Part shown: positions 1 through 6,402 of the stretch, one piece after another | Position numbering within the stretch: the first letter of the stretch is position 1 | How the letters are laid out: each line of letters starts with the position of its first letter | Origin: Gammaproteobacteria bacterium | GTDB lineage: Bacteria; Pseudomonadota; Gammaproteobacteria; Pseudomonadales; Pseudohongiellaceae | Assembly: GCA_002714195.1 (NCBI GenBank) | Contig: PAWK01000068.1 | Location: 5,745 to 13,628, forward strand | DNA length: 7,884 nt | Reading direction: 5' to 3' | Position numbers and translations under genes: made by a program | Notes under the pieces: model-generated | The model's database searches: none | What the model saw: only the letters and a program-made list of their open reading frames with translations | What the model was told of the DNA's origin: nothing

Positions 1-198
1 GTTTGGATGCGAAATGAATTAGAAGATGTTGTGAAAGATGTATTCTCTCAAGATAGCATAAAACAAAGAGGTCTATTTAATGAAAGAGAAATGTCTAAAC
101 TGTTGAGTATGTTTGAGAAGAATCAGGTGACTTATGATGTGATATGGAAGTTTGTAACCTTAGAACTTTGGCTTAGAGAGCACAAAGTTAATGTTTGA
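1..198 (+). CDS. Asparagine synthetase-like amidotransferase, C-terminal fragment (5' partial)
   Basis: This is the 3' end of a gene entering from the left edge; frame 1 is open from base 1 (Val-Trp-Met...) to the TGA at 196-198, giving 65 residues. The first in-frame ATG, at 7, is internal and not the true start. The fragment matches the tail of class-II glutamine-hydrolysing asparagine synthetases (AsnB/WbpS type). It has a 'W(M)RN-LEDVVKDVFS' helix, 'RGLFNEREMSKLL', and a final 'IWKFVTLELWLREH' segment corresponding to the family's 'LW-LL-LE-WLR' ending. Such enzymes transfer ammonia from glutamine to a carboxylate. Inside polysaccharide loci they are often credited with amidating uronic acids rather than making asparagine, and the nucleotide-sugar dehydrogenase downstream suits that role. 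Neither the N-terminal glutaminase nor the ATP-binding site is visible, so activity and substrate are inferred. The next gene begins 26 bases downstream. Confidence 0.8.
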   Translation, partial: VWMRNELEDVVKDVFSQDSIKQRGLFNEREMSKLLSMFEKNQVTYDVIWKFVTLELWLREHKVNV

Positions 199-224
199 AT
201 ATTTGATTAAATAATTTTTTCCCA

Positions 225-1067
225 ATGAAAATAAATGACGAAGACAAGATTCAGGTAAGCATCATAACGACAGTGTTTAATGCCAAAGATTTTTTGAATC
301 AATCCATTGAAAGCATTAGAAAACAAACCTTTAGAAACTATGAGCATTTGATAATAAATGATGGTTCTACAGATGGGACAAAAGAATATTTAGACACCAT
401 TAATGACAGCCGTATAAAAGTAATTCATTTAGAAAGATCAGGAAGGGGGATATCTTTAAATAGGGGATTGCAAGAATCAAAAGGTAAATATATTGCAATT
501 TTAGATGCTGATGACTACTCAAGTAAATCTAGATTAGAGCTGCAAACTGAAATTCTCAATGAAAATACTGATTGCGATCTAATAGCAACTTCATTTGGCA
601 TCCATGGAGTAGATGAAATGATTGAACGTCCGAACCAGCTGATTAACTACAAACAGCATACAAAAATGCTTGAAGCCAAAGACTTCATTTTTAGCAATCC
701 AATATGCCATTCGTCTGTGATGATGCGAAGAGAACTGATTTTTGATGCTGGACTTTATGATGAAAAGCGTAAAGAGTTATTTGATTTTGAGCTATGGATA
801 AGAATGCTCAATGGACGAAAAAAAGTAAGTATCCTCAAGTTAAACTTGCCATTGATCTTTAGAAATCTCCATGAAAATCAATATTTTGAATCGAAAAAGC
901 GAGTTAATTATCTAATTCAAACCTATCTTTTGAGAAGAAAACTCCTTTCCGTGCTGAGTCATCGATTTATTAATGAATTAATAATAGTTTGTGTGCTCCT
1001 ATATGGTCTTTTGCCTAGGTTCATTAGAAAGAGATTTATGAATAAATCAAAATTAGGTGGAACTTGA
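225..1067 (+). CDS. Family 2 glycosyltransferase (GT-A fold)
   Basis: A 280-residue cytoplasmic glycosyltransferase expected to add one sugar from a nucleotide donor to the growing lipid-linked repeat unit. The N-terminus has the GT2 opening 'VSIITTVFNA' (residues 11-20). It continues with the nucleotide-binding DGSTDGT (46-52), the 'GRGISLNRGL' loop (73-82), and the metal-binding DADD (94-97, the DXD equivalent). The acceptor-side segment is 'FDFELWIRM' (186-194), matching the family's E/D-D-x-x-L-W-x-R pattern and supplying the likely catalytic acid/base. The C-terminus has a hydrophobic stretch (about 251-266) followed by a basic tail, suggesting peripheral membrane attachment. ATG at 225 is the only sensible start before the conserved first strand. 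No Shine-Dalgarno sequence precedes it (the upstream bases are T/C rich), so it may be coupled to the amidotransferase 26 bases upstream. Donor and acceptor cannot be assigned. Confidence 0.9.
   Translation: MKINDEDKIQVSIITTVFNAKDFLNQSIESIRKQTFRNYEHLIINDGSTDGTKEYLDTINDSRIKVIHLERSGRGISLNRGLQESKGKYIAILDADDYSSKSRLELQTEILNENTDCDLIATSFGIHGVDEMIERPNQLINYKQHTKMLEAKDFIFSNPICHSSVMMRRELIFDAGLYDEKRKELFDFELWIRMLNGRKKVSILKLNLPLIFRNLHENQYFESKKRVNYLIQTYLLRRKLLSVLSHRFINELIIVCVLLYGLLPRFIRKRFMNKSKLGGT
1055..1060 (+). promoter_or_regulatory. Ribosome binding site for the TTG-started SDR gene
   Basis: AGGTGG lies 3 bases before a TTG codon that overlaps the upstream TGA stop (TTGA, 1064-1067). This is one of the few recognisable Shine-Dalgarno-like sequences in the window. 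It supports TTG at 1064 as a real start, which places the Rossmann strand 'KIAITGGTGFIG' at the expected distance from the N-terminus. Confidence 0.55.
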
Positions 1068-2071
1068 GCGAAAAGATAAAAATTGCTATCACGGGGGGCA
1101 CTGGCTTCATTGGACAAGAATTAGTCAGAGAGTTAATAGACGACAGTTCGTTTACACTTGCTCTGCTGTCTAGAGATGAGAATAAAATTAATTTTAATGT
1201 TGATAAAAGAAGGGAAATTTTTATAGGCGATCTTTGTGACAAGCATTCACTCGAAGCATTCATAAAAGACTCAACCGTAATTATAAACTTAGCAGGGGAG
1301 TATATTGATCAGGATTTGATGATCAACTCAAATTATATAGGCGTCAAAAACTTATATGAAATTGCTGAAAAATATTCAGTGCCATATTTTATACATGTCA
1401 GTAGTGTTGGCGTATATGGGCGACCTCCGTCAGGTCTTATCAATGAAGATTCAAAACTTTTAGCCATAAATGAATATGAGAAAACAAAAGTTTTAGCCGA
1501 CAAATATTTAATAGATAAAGGCATGAAAAAAAATAAGGGCACAAAAGTAATTATCTTAAGGCCATCAAATATTTTTAGCCCTAGAATGAAGAATGAGTCT
1601 CTAAAACAATTGTATTCCCATGTTAAAAGAGGAACATTCTTCTACATAGGCAGGAGAGGTGCTGTTGCTAACTATCTTTATCTCAATAACTTTATTGATG
1701 CATTGAAATGTGTCATTAAAAAGAGGAGTCTCAAAGGCTTTGATACAGAAATCTTCAATCTAAACCAGACTGATACTCTTGAAAATTTTATTTCTTATTT
1801 AAAGCAAAATGATTCTTCGCCTAACATGTATATTAGGCTCCCAGAATCACTCGTCTATTTCTTTGCGTATCTTTCAGACTTCATTTCAAGCTTACTAAAA
1901 GTCAAATTGCCGATTACCGTAGATAGGGTGAATGCGCTTACCTCTAGAGCCAAATTTTGTCAAAAAAGATTTGAAGAGGTTTATGGTCACAGTTATAAAA
2001 CTTCAATGAAAGAAGCTTTAAAAAAATGCATTGATTTCTGGAGTGAAGAAAAAAATGCCAGCATTAAATGA
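1064..2071 (+). CDS. NAD(P)-dependent nucleotide-sugar epimerase/reductase (extended SDR)
   Basis: A 335-residue extended short-chain dehydrogenase/reductase, expected to epimerise, reduce or dehydrate a nucleotide sugar in the cytosol. The cofactor motif TGGTGFIG is at residues 10-17, the 'LAGEY' segment at 76-80, and the active-site strand 'SSVGVYG' at 113-119. The catalytic Tyr138-xxx-Lys142 (YEKTK) and 'RPSNIF' (166-171) follow. The C-terminal part (about 284-326) has the usual substrate-domain ending, with 'TVDRVNAL' and a final 'EALKKCIDFW' helix. A hydrophobic segment around 259-280 is longer than in typical UDP-galactose epimerases. The start is TTG, overlapping the GT2 stop by 4 bases, and its own stop overlaps the next ATG. 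It sits between two glycosyltransferases, with a WbpM-type dehydratase later in the locus, so a 4-ketoreductase role like WbpV is plausible but unproven. UDP-sugar 4-epimerase is the main alternative. Confidence 0.85.
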   Translation: MSEKIKIAITGGTGFIGQELVRELIDDSSFTLALLSRDENKINFNVDKRREIFIGDLCDKHSLEAFIKDSTVIINLAGEYIDQDLMINSNYIGVKNLYEIAEKYSVPYFIHVSSVGVYGRPPSGLINEDSKLLAINEYEKTKVLADKYLIDKGMKKNKGTKVIILRPSNIFSPRMKNESLKQLYSHVKRGTFFYIGRRGAVANYLYLNNFIDALKCVIKKRSLKGFDTEIFNLNQTDTLENFISYLKQNDSSPNMYIRLPESLVYFFAYLSDFISSLLKVKLPITVDRVNALTSRAKFCQKRFEEVYGHSYKTSMKEALKKCIDFWSEEKNASIK

Positions 2072-3240
2072 ACCGAAAAATTAAAAAAAAGATGAAATTA
2101 GCAAGAGTCGCAACAATGTCATTTTCAATTGTTTCTCAGCTTAGAAAGCAACTAGAAGCAATAAAGAATCAGAATATCGATATCACAATCATTTCCGGTA
2201 GAGATGATGGCATGGAGTTTATCAATAAGCTTGATATTCCTCACAAAGATATAAAAATTCCAAGAGATATATCACTGATTAAAGATTTCTTAGCTTTGAT
2301 TAATCTTTATCTATGCTTTAGACGTGAGGACTTCGATATTGTTCATTCAACAACTCCTAAGGCTGGCCTTTTGGCATCAATCGCTGGTTTTTTCGCTCGT
2401 GTACCGATTAGAATCCACACATTTACTGGTCAAGCATGGGCAAATTTGTCTGGGTTTAAACGATGGATCTGCATAAAAATGGATAAAGTTATCATCACTC
2501 TCAATACCCAAGTGTATGCTGATAGCTTTTCACAAGTGGAGTTTTTATTAGAACAAAAAGTTATAAAAAACCTAGAGGATATAAAAGTATTGGGAGACGG
2601 TTCACTTGCTGGCGTTGATGTCCAAAGATTTTCAGAGAAGGAGAAGCTTTTTCGGGAAAAGCGAAGAGTGGAATTTAACATCCCAAATGAATCATTCGTC
2701 TTTATATATCTGGGTAGAATCAATCTAGAGAAAGGAGTAAATGAACTCATTGAAGCTTTCAATAAATTAACCAAAGAAAATAGAAATGCTTATCTTATTC
2801 TTGTTGGTCCAATTGATATAAAGGAACCGACTGAGAAAATTCGAATTGAAAGTCTAATTCAGGACTCCCCCAATATAAGATTTTATGAGTACACAGATAA
2901 TCCTGAAAGATTTCTTTCTATCTCAGATGTTCTGTGTTGTCCTAGCTATAGGGAAGGATTTGGAACGGTAATTATTGAGGCTGCAGCAATGGGAATAACA
3001 TCTATTGGATCGGATGTTGTTGGGCTTAAGGATTCAATTATAAATAAAGAGACAGGACTGTTATTTAGATGTGGAGATAGTGAAGATTTAAGGGAAAAAA
3101 TGCAACTTTTGATGGATAATCACGAACTAAGACGGTCATTGAATGATAATGCTAAGAAAAATGCTTTGAATAGATTTTCATCGTCAAGGTTGAGTAATTT
3201 AGTTATAGATGAATACAAGGAAAAGTATGGCAACAAATAG
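2068..3240 (+). CDS. Family 4 glycosyltransferase (GT-B fold)
   Basis: A 390-residue retaining glycosyltransferase of the GT4 family. The N-terminal acceptor domain contains 'DIVHSTTPKAGLLASIAG' (90-107) and 'ARVPIRIHTFTGQAWA' (110-125), characteristic of the CapM/PglA branch that acts on polyprenyl-linked sugars. The C-terminal donor domain has 'YLGRINLEKGVNELIEAF' (214-231), a 'VGPID' strand (247-251), and the GT4 EX7E motif with Glu296 and Glu304 in 'REGFGTVIIEAA'. It would extend the undecaprenyl-linked intermediate on the inner face of the membrane. ATG at 2068 overlaps the previous TGA (ATGA), which favours translational coupling. There is no Shine-Dalgarno there, and a second ATG at 2092 (codon 9) directly precedes the first conserved strand and follows an A8 run, so a 382-residue product is possible. 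HexNAc or 6-deoxy-HexNAc donors are common in this branch, but the sugar cannot be read from sequence. Confidence 0.9.
   Translation: MNRKIKKKMKLARVATMSFSIVSQLRKQLEAIKNQNIDITIISGRDDGMEFINKLDIPHKDIKIPRDISLIKDFLALINLYLCFRREDFDIVHSTTPKAGLLASIAGFFARVPIRIHTFTGQAWANLSGFKRWICIKMDKVIITLNTQVYADSFSQVEFLLEQKVIKNLEDIKVLGDGSLAGVDVQRFSEKEKLFREKRRVEFNIPNESFVFIYLGRINLEKGVNELIEAFNKLTKENRNAYLILVGPIDIKEPTEKIRIESLIQDSPNIRFYEYTDNPERFLSISDVLCCPSYREGFGTVIIEAAAMGITSIGSDVVGLKDSIINKETGLLFRCGDSEDLREKMQLLMDNHELRRSLNDNAKKNALNRFSSSRLSNLVIDEYKEKYGNK
3217..3221 (+). promoter_or_regulatory. Ribosome binding site for the nucleotide-sugar dehydrogenase
   Basis: AAGGA lies 5 bases before ATG 3227 and inside the last codons of the GT4 gene. 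It selects 3227 over the in-frame ATG at 3209, which has no such sequence upstream. The two genes then overlap by 14 bases (3227-3240), consistent with coupled translation. Confidence 0.65.
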
Positions 3241-4675
3241 AAGCTTTAAAGATATTTTTGAGAGTCAAGGAAGGAAACCTGAAAAATATGAGGAAAGACC
3301 AATTGTATGTGTGCAAGGTTTGGGATTTGTTGGGTCAGCAATGGCTGTTGCTACATCGATTGCAAAGTCTGATTCATCAGAATTAAATTTCAATGTTATA
3401 GGTATCGATCTAGATACAAAACTTGGAAACGAAAGAATTGATGCAATCAACAAAGGAAAATTTCCATTTAATACTAACGACGAATTTCTTAAGAAGTCTT
3501 TAGAGGACGCATATGAACAGCATAATTTAATCGCGACATCAGATGAGTCCGCTTTTTCCTTGGGAGATGTGATAATTATTGATATTCACCTAGATATAGA
3601 CTTTTATGATGATAGGCCAATATTAGATTTCTCTACATTGGAAATCGCCATAGAATCAATTGCTAAACATATAAAGAAAGGAGCTCTAATTATTGTTGAA
3701 ACTACGGTACCACCTGGTACTTGCGAGAAAGTAATTGTCCCCAAGCTCGAAGAAATACTGGCCAAAAGAAAACTTAGTCTGGATGATATCTTTTTAGCTC
3801 ACTCTTATGAGAGGGTTATGCCTGGAGATGATTATCTAAACTCCATCATCAATTTTTGGAGAGTATTTTCAGGCATGAATAAAGAGTCATCTGACTTATG
3901 CGAAGATTTTTTATCGAAAATAATAAATATTGATCAATATCCACTGACAAGATTATCAAGTATGACGTCGTCAGAGACTGCCAAAGTTTTAGAAAATACA
4001 TATAGGGCAGTAAATATTGCATTGATAGACGAATGGACAAAATATGCAGAGCTTGTCGGTATTGATATTTTTGAGATAGTCGATGCAATAAGAAAGAGAC
4101 CTACCCATAGTAATATGATGTATCCAGGATTGGGTGTAGGAGGATATTGTCTAACCAAAGATTCTTCTTTTGCGCCAGCAGCATTGGAGCAAGTTTTTGG
4201 CCATAAAAACAAAGATTTTCCATTTTCAAATCTATCAAGAATAACAAATAACAATATGCCACTGCATGCATTCAGCCATACCCTTAGAGTATTTGATGGC
4301 GACATAAAGAATAAAAGAGTGCTTATCTTTGGAGTGTCATATAGACAAGATGTTGGAGACACAAGATTTTCTCCTTCAGAGTTATACGCTAAGGAGTGTT
4401 TAAAACATGGTGCAAATATTGAGTATTTTGATCCACATGTTGAGTTTTGGACCGAACTTAATATCTCGTCGATTGAACAACCAATAAATTTCAATTCTTA
4501 TCATCTACTGATGATTGCTGTCTCTCACAAAGAGTTTAAAGATTTCGATTATAATCTATTAGATATAAATCCTAGTTTGATTATAATTGATGCCGCCAAT
4601 TTATTAGCATCAATAGGGTCATCAAGAGATAAATATGGTGATAGATTAACTATATTGGGTAATGGTCAAAAATAG
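3227..4675 (+). CDS. Nucleotide-sugar dehydrogenase (UDP-glucose/UDP-HexNAc dehydrogenase family)
   Basis: A 482-residue NAD-dependent enzyme of the UDP-glucose/GDP-mannose dehydrogenase family. These enzymes oxidise a sugar C6 alcohol to a carboxylate in two steps, giving NDP-uronic acid. The NAD-binding GLGFVG is at 31-36 with acidic Asp61 after the second strand. 'ETTVPPGT' (158-165) and 'ERVMPG' (195-200) follow, both close to WecC/WbpA-type UDP-HexNAc dehydrogenases. Family catalytic positions appear intact: Glu195, Lys253 and Asn257 (ETAKVLEN), and Cys308 with Asp312 in 'GVGGYCLTKD'. The C-terminal UDP-binding region has 'GVSYRQDVGDTRFSP' (369-383). Two signatures differ from the textbook forms: GYCLTKD instead of GHCIPVDP, and SYRQD instead of AFKPD. 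That suggests a separate subfamily with unassigned substrate. It is longer than typical WecC (about 420), partly through about 25 extra N-terminal residues and an insert around 45-55. ATG 3227 is preferred over 3209 because of the AAGGA at 3217. The next SDR follows one base after the stop. Confidence 0.9.
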   Translation: MATNRSFKDIFESQGRKPEKYEERPIVCVQGLGFVGSAMAVATSIAKSDSSELNFNVIGIDLDTKLGNERIDAINKGKFPFNTNDEFLKKSLEDAYEQHNLIATSDESAFSLGDVIIIDIHLDIDFYDDRPILDFSTLEIAIESIAKHIKKGALIIVETTVPPGTCEKVIVPKLEEILAKRKLSLDDIFLAHSYERVMPGDDYLNSIINFWRVFSGMNKESSDLCEDFLSKIINIDQYPLTRLSSMTSSETAKVLENTYRAVNIALIDEWTKYAELVGIDIFEIVDAIRKRPTHSNMMYPGLGVGGYCLTKDSSFAPAALEQVFGHKNKDFPFSNLSRITNNNMPLHAFSHTLRVFDGDIKNKRVLIFGVSYRQDVGDTRFSPSELYAKECLKHGANIEYFDPHVEFWTELNISSIEQPINFNSYHLLMIAVSHKEFKDFDYNLLDINPSLIIIDAANLLASIGSSRDKYGDRLTILGNGQK

Positions 4676-4676
4676 T

Positions 4677-5651
4677 ATGAGTAAAAAAGCTCTAATTTCA
4701 GGTGGAACAGGATTTATCGGATCACATGTTGCTGAGGCATTATTAAAAAATCATTGGAAGGTTCATGTAATAGACAAATATGGATTTAAAGAATACAAAG
4801 ACCTAGATAGTCTAAGAAATCATAAAAATATCATTTTCCAAGAGGTCGATCTGAATAATTATGATGAAATATCCTCTATAAATAATGACTTTGACTGTAT
4901 TTTTCACTTTGCTGCAAAATTGGGTGTCGCAGACGTTAATAAAGAACCTTATGAGGTCCTCAAAACAAATATTTCAACAACTGAAAATATCATCAATTAT
5001 TCACTATTAAATCCAGATTTAGATAGATTTATCTTTGCTTCAACAAGTGAGGTATACACAGGCACGCAGAAACATTTCAATTTGATTATACCAACCCCAG
5101 AAAGTGAACCGCTCACAATAGACAGCGTTTCATCCTCTAGATCATCATATATGCTATCAAAAAGCATTGGAGAGTCTTTGTGCCACTTTTCAAAATTGCC
5201 TATAACAATATTGAGGCCATTCAATATTTATGGATCAAGGGCTGGTATAAGGCATGTTATTCCGCAATTACTGGAAAAGGTTTATAAAGCTAAATCTGGT
5301 GACTCAATTGAGGTTTTTTCACCTGATCACACGAGAGCTTTTTGTCATATAGAAGATGCAACTATGCAAATAATGTCAATTCTTGAAAATGAGAATTGCA
5401 AAAATGAGACGCTAAATCTAGGCAATCAAACGAGAGAGATAAGTATGTATGAATTAGCAAAAATTTGTATAGAGGTTTCAGGGAAGGATTTAGGGATAAA
5501 AAAGCTAGAAGTAACAGAAGGTTCACCCCAAAGAAGAGCACCAAGTATGGAAAAATCACAAGATTTAATAGGCTGTTTGCCTAAAGTAACACTTGAGGAT
5601 GGTATAGCTAGAACTTATTCTTGGTATAGCAATAATTTTTTTGGAAAATAA
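4677..5651 (+). CDS. NAD-dependent nucleotide-sugar epimerase/decarboxylase-like SDR
   Basis: A 324-residue extended SDR from the chosen start. The NAD-binding GGTGFIG is at 9-15, followed by Asp33 after strand two (NAD preference), 'HFAAKLGV' (77-84) and 'RPFNIYG' (180-186). The active-site residues are Thr123-Ser124-Glu125 in 'ASTSEVY', Tyr158 and Lys162 (YMLSK). The 'TSEVY' element and the late 'SPQRRAPSMEKS' segment (from about 283) resemble UDP-glucuronate decarboxylase (UXS/ArnA-type), where a Thr-Ser-Glu set and a C-terminal arginine assist catalysis. Lying directly after a dehydrogenase that makes NDP-uronic acid, it could decarboxylate or epimerise that product. A plain 4-epimerase is equally possible. 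The usual Gly after 'SEVY' is replaced by Thr. ATG 4677 lies one base after the upstream stop. An in-frame ATG at 4662 would add five residues and overlap the dehydrogenase by 14 bases. Neither has a clear Shine-Dalgarno, and I chose the one that starts just before the Rossmann strand. Confidence 0.85.
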   Translation: MSKKALISGGTGFIGSHVAEALLKNHWKVHVIDKYGFKEYKDLDSLRNHKNIIFQEVDLNNYDEISSINNDFDCIFHFAAKLGVADVNKEPYEVLKTNISTTENIINYSLLNPDLDRFIFASTSEVYTGTQKHFNLIIPTPESEPLTIDSVSSSRSSYMLSKSIGESLCHFSKLPITILRPFNIYGSRAGIRHVIPQLLEKVYKAKSGDSIEVFSPDHTRAFCHIEDATMQIMSILENENCKNETLNLGNQTREISMYELAKICIEVSGKDLGIKKLEVTEGSPQRRAPSMEKSQDLIGCLPKVTLEDGIARTYSWYSNNFFGK

Positions 5652-5671
5652 ATTTTAGAAAAAAGAATACT

Positions 5672-6388
5672 ATGAAAAAGCAAGTTGTCATTCAAGCTGG
5701 TGGTAAAGGCAAAAGACTTAGACCTCATACTTATGTTTTGCCGAAGCCACTTATGCCACTCGGAGATTCAACATTGTTGGAGACCAATATAAAATGGCTT
5801 TGTAAGAATGGAGTAGTCAATCAAATCATTACGCTTGGTTATTTAGGACACCTAATATCAGCAATTATTGATAACGGCAGTCAGTATGGCGCAGAAATAG
5901 ACTATTACTCAGAAGAAAAACCTCTTGGAACTGCAGGATCTCTTGTAAACCTGGTTGATGAGCTTGAAGATCATTTCCTATTGATGAACGGCGATCTAGT
6001 GGTTGATCTAGATATTGATAAGTTTAAAGAAACTCATTTAGATAATAAGTATGATATTACCGTTGGAGCTTTTACAACTCAGCACCAAATAGATTATGGA
6101 GTTCTTGGGTTAGATGATAGAAAATTGCTGAAAACATTTGATGAGAAACCCGAGATAGATACTCTAGTTGCCATGGGCGTTTATTTTATCAATAAAAAAG
6201 TAGTATCACATATTCCATCAGGTTCTCCATTTGGTATGGATAACTTAATCAATCAGGTTTTAAAAGGTGGGGGCAGGGTTGGTATTTTTCATCATCAAGG
6301 AATCTGGTTAGATATTGGAAGACTAAAAGAGCTATCTAATATTCAGGAAGAATACTCTAGGATCGAATCTCTACTTTTGGGAATCTAG
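5672..6388 (+). CDS. Sugar-1-phosphate nucleotidyltransferase (short, RmlA/MurU/HddC-like)
   Basis: A 238-residue cytosolic enzyme of the NTP_transferase family, which joins a sugar 1-phosphate and an NTP to give an NDP-sugar and pyrophosphate. The N-terminal signature is 'AGGKGKRLRPHT...PKPLMPLG' (9-31), carrying the phosphate-binding glycines, Arg15 and Lys25. It continues with 'LGTAGSL' (85-91) for base/sugar recognition and 'NGDL' (106-109) with the metal-binding Asp108. 'FDEKP' (156-160) contains the conserved Glu-Lys, and 'WLDIGRLKEL' (212-221) contains the second metal-binding Asp214. There is no hexapeptide-repeat acetyltransferase domain, so the length fits the short MurU/HddC-like forms rather than GlmU. 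Nucleotide (UTP, GTP, CTP or dTTP) and sugar cannot be decided. Its position directly after a dehydrogenase and an SDR suggests that all three make one activated sugar. ATG 5672 is 20 bases after the upstream stop, preceded only by an A-rich stretch. Confidence 0.9.
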   Translation: MKKQVVIQAGGKGKRLRPHTYVLPKPLMPLGDSTLLETNIKWLCKNGVVNQIITLGYLGHLISAIIDNGSQYGAEIDYYSEEKPLGTAGSLVNLVDELEDHFLLMNGDLVVDLDIDKFKETHLDNKYDITVGAFTTQHQIDYGVLGLDDRKLLKTFDEKPEIDTLVAMGVYFINKKVVSHIPSGSPFGMDNLINQVLKGGGRVGIFHHQGIWLDIGRLKELSNIQEEYSRIESLLLGI

Positions 6389-6402
6389 ATTAGTAAGCTC
6401 TT

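Noticed and set aside
199..224. AT-rich gap as a possible internal promoter before the GT2 gene
   Set aside because: Only 26 bases, with no spaced -35/-10 pair distinguishable from the AT-rich background.
2430..2774. Minus-strand ORF of 114 codons inside the GT4 gene
   Set aside because: Antisense shadow of a conserved glycosyltransferase; no motif, no ribosome binding site, no room for its own expression signals.
3934..4494. Long minus-strand ORF (186 codons) inside the nucleotide-sugar dehydrogenase
   Set aside because: It lies entirely antisense to strongly conserved dehydrogenase motifs, has no recognisable domain or start signal, and is explained by chance in AT-rich coding sequence.
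6382..6391. 10-base palindrome AATCTAGATT at the stop of the nucleotidyltransferase gene
   Set aside because: Too short and AT-rich for a terminator or convincing operator. Palindromes of this size are expected several times by chance in a window of this length.
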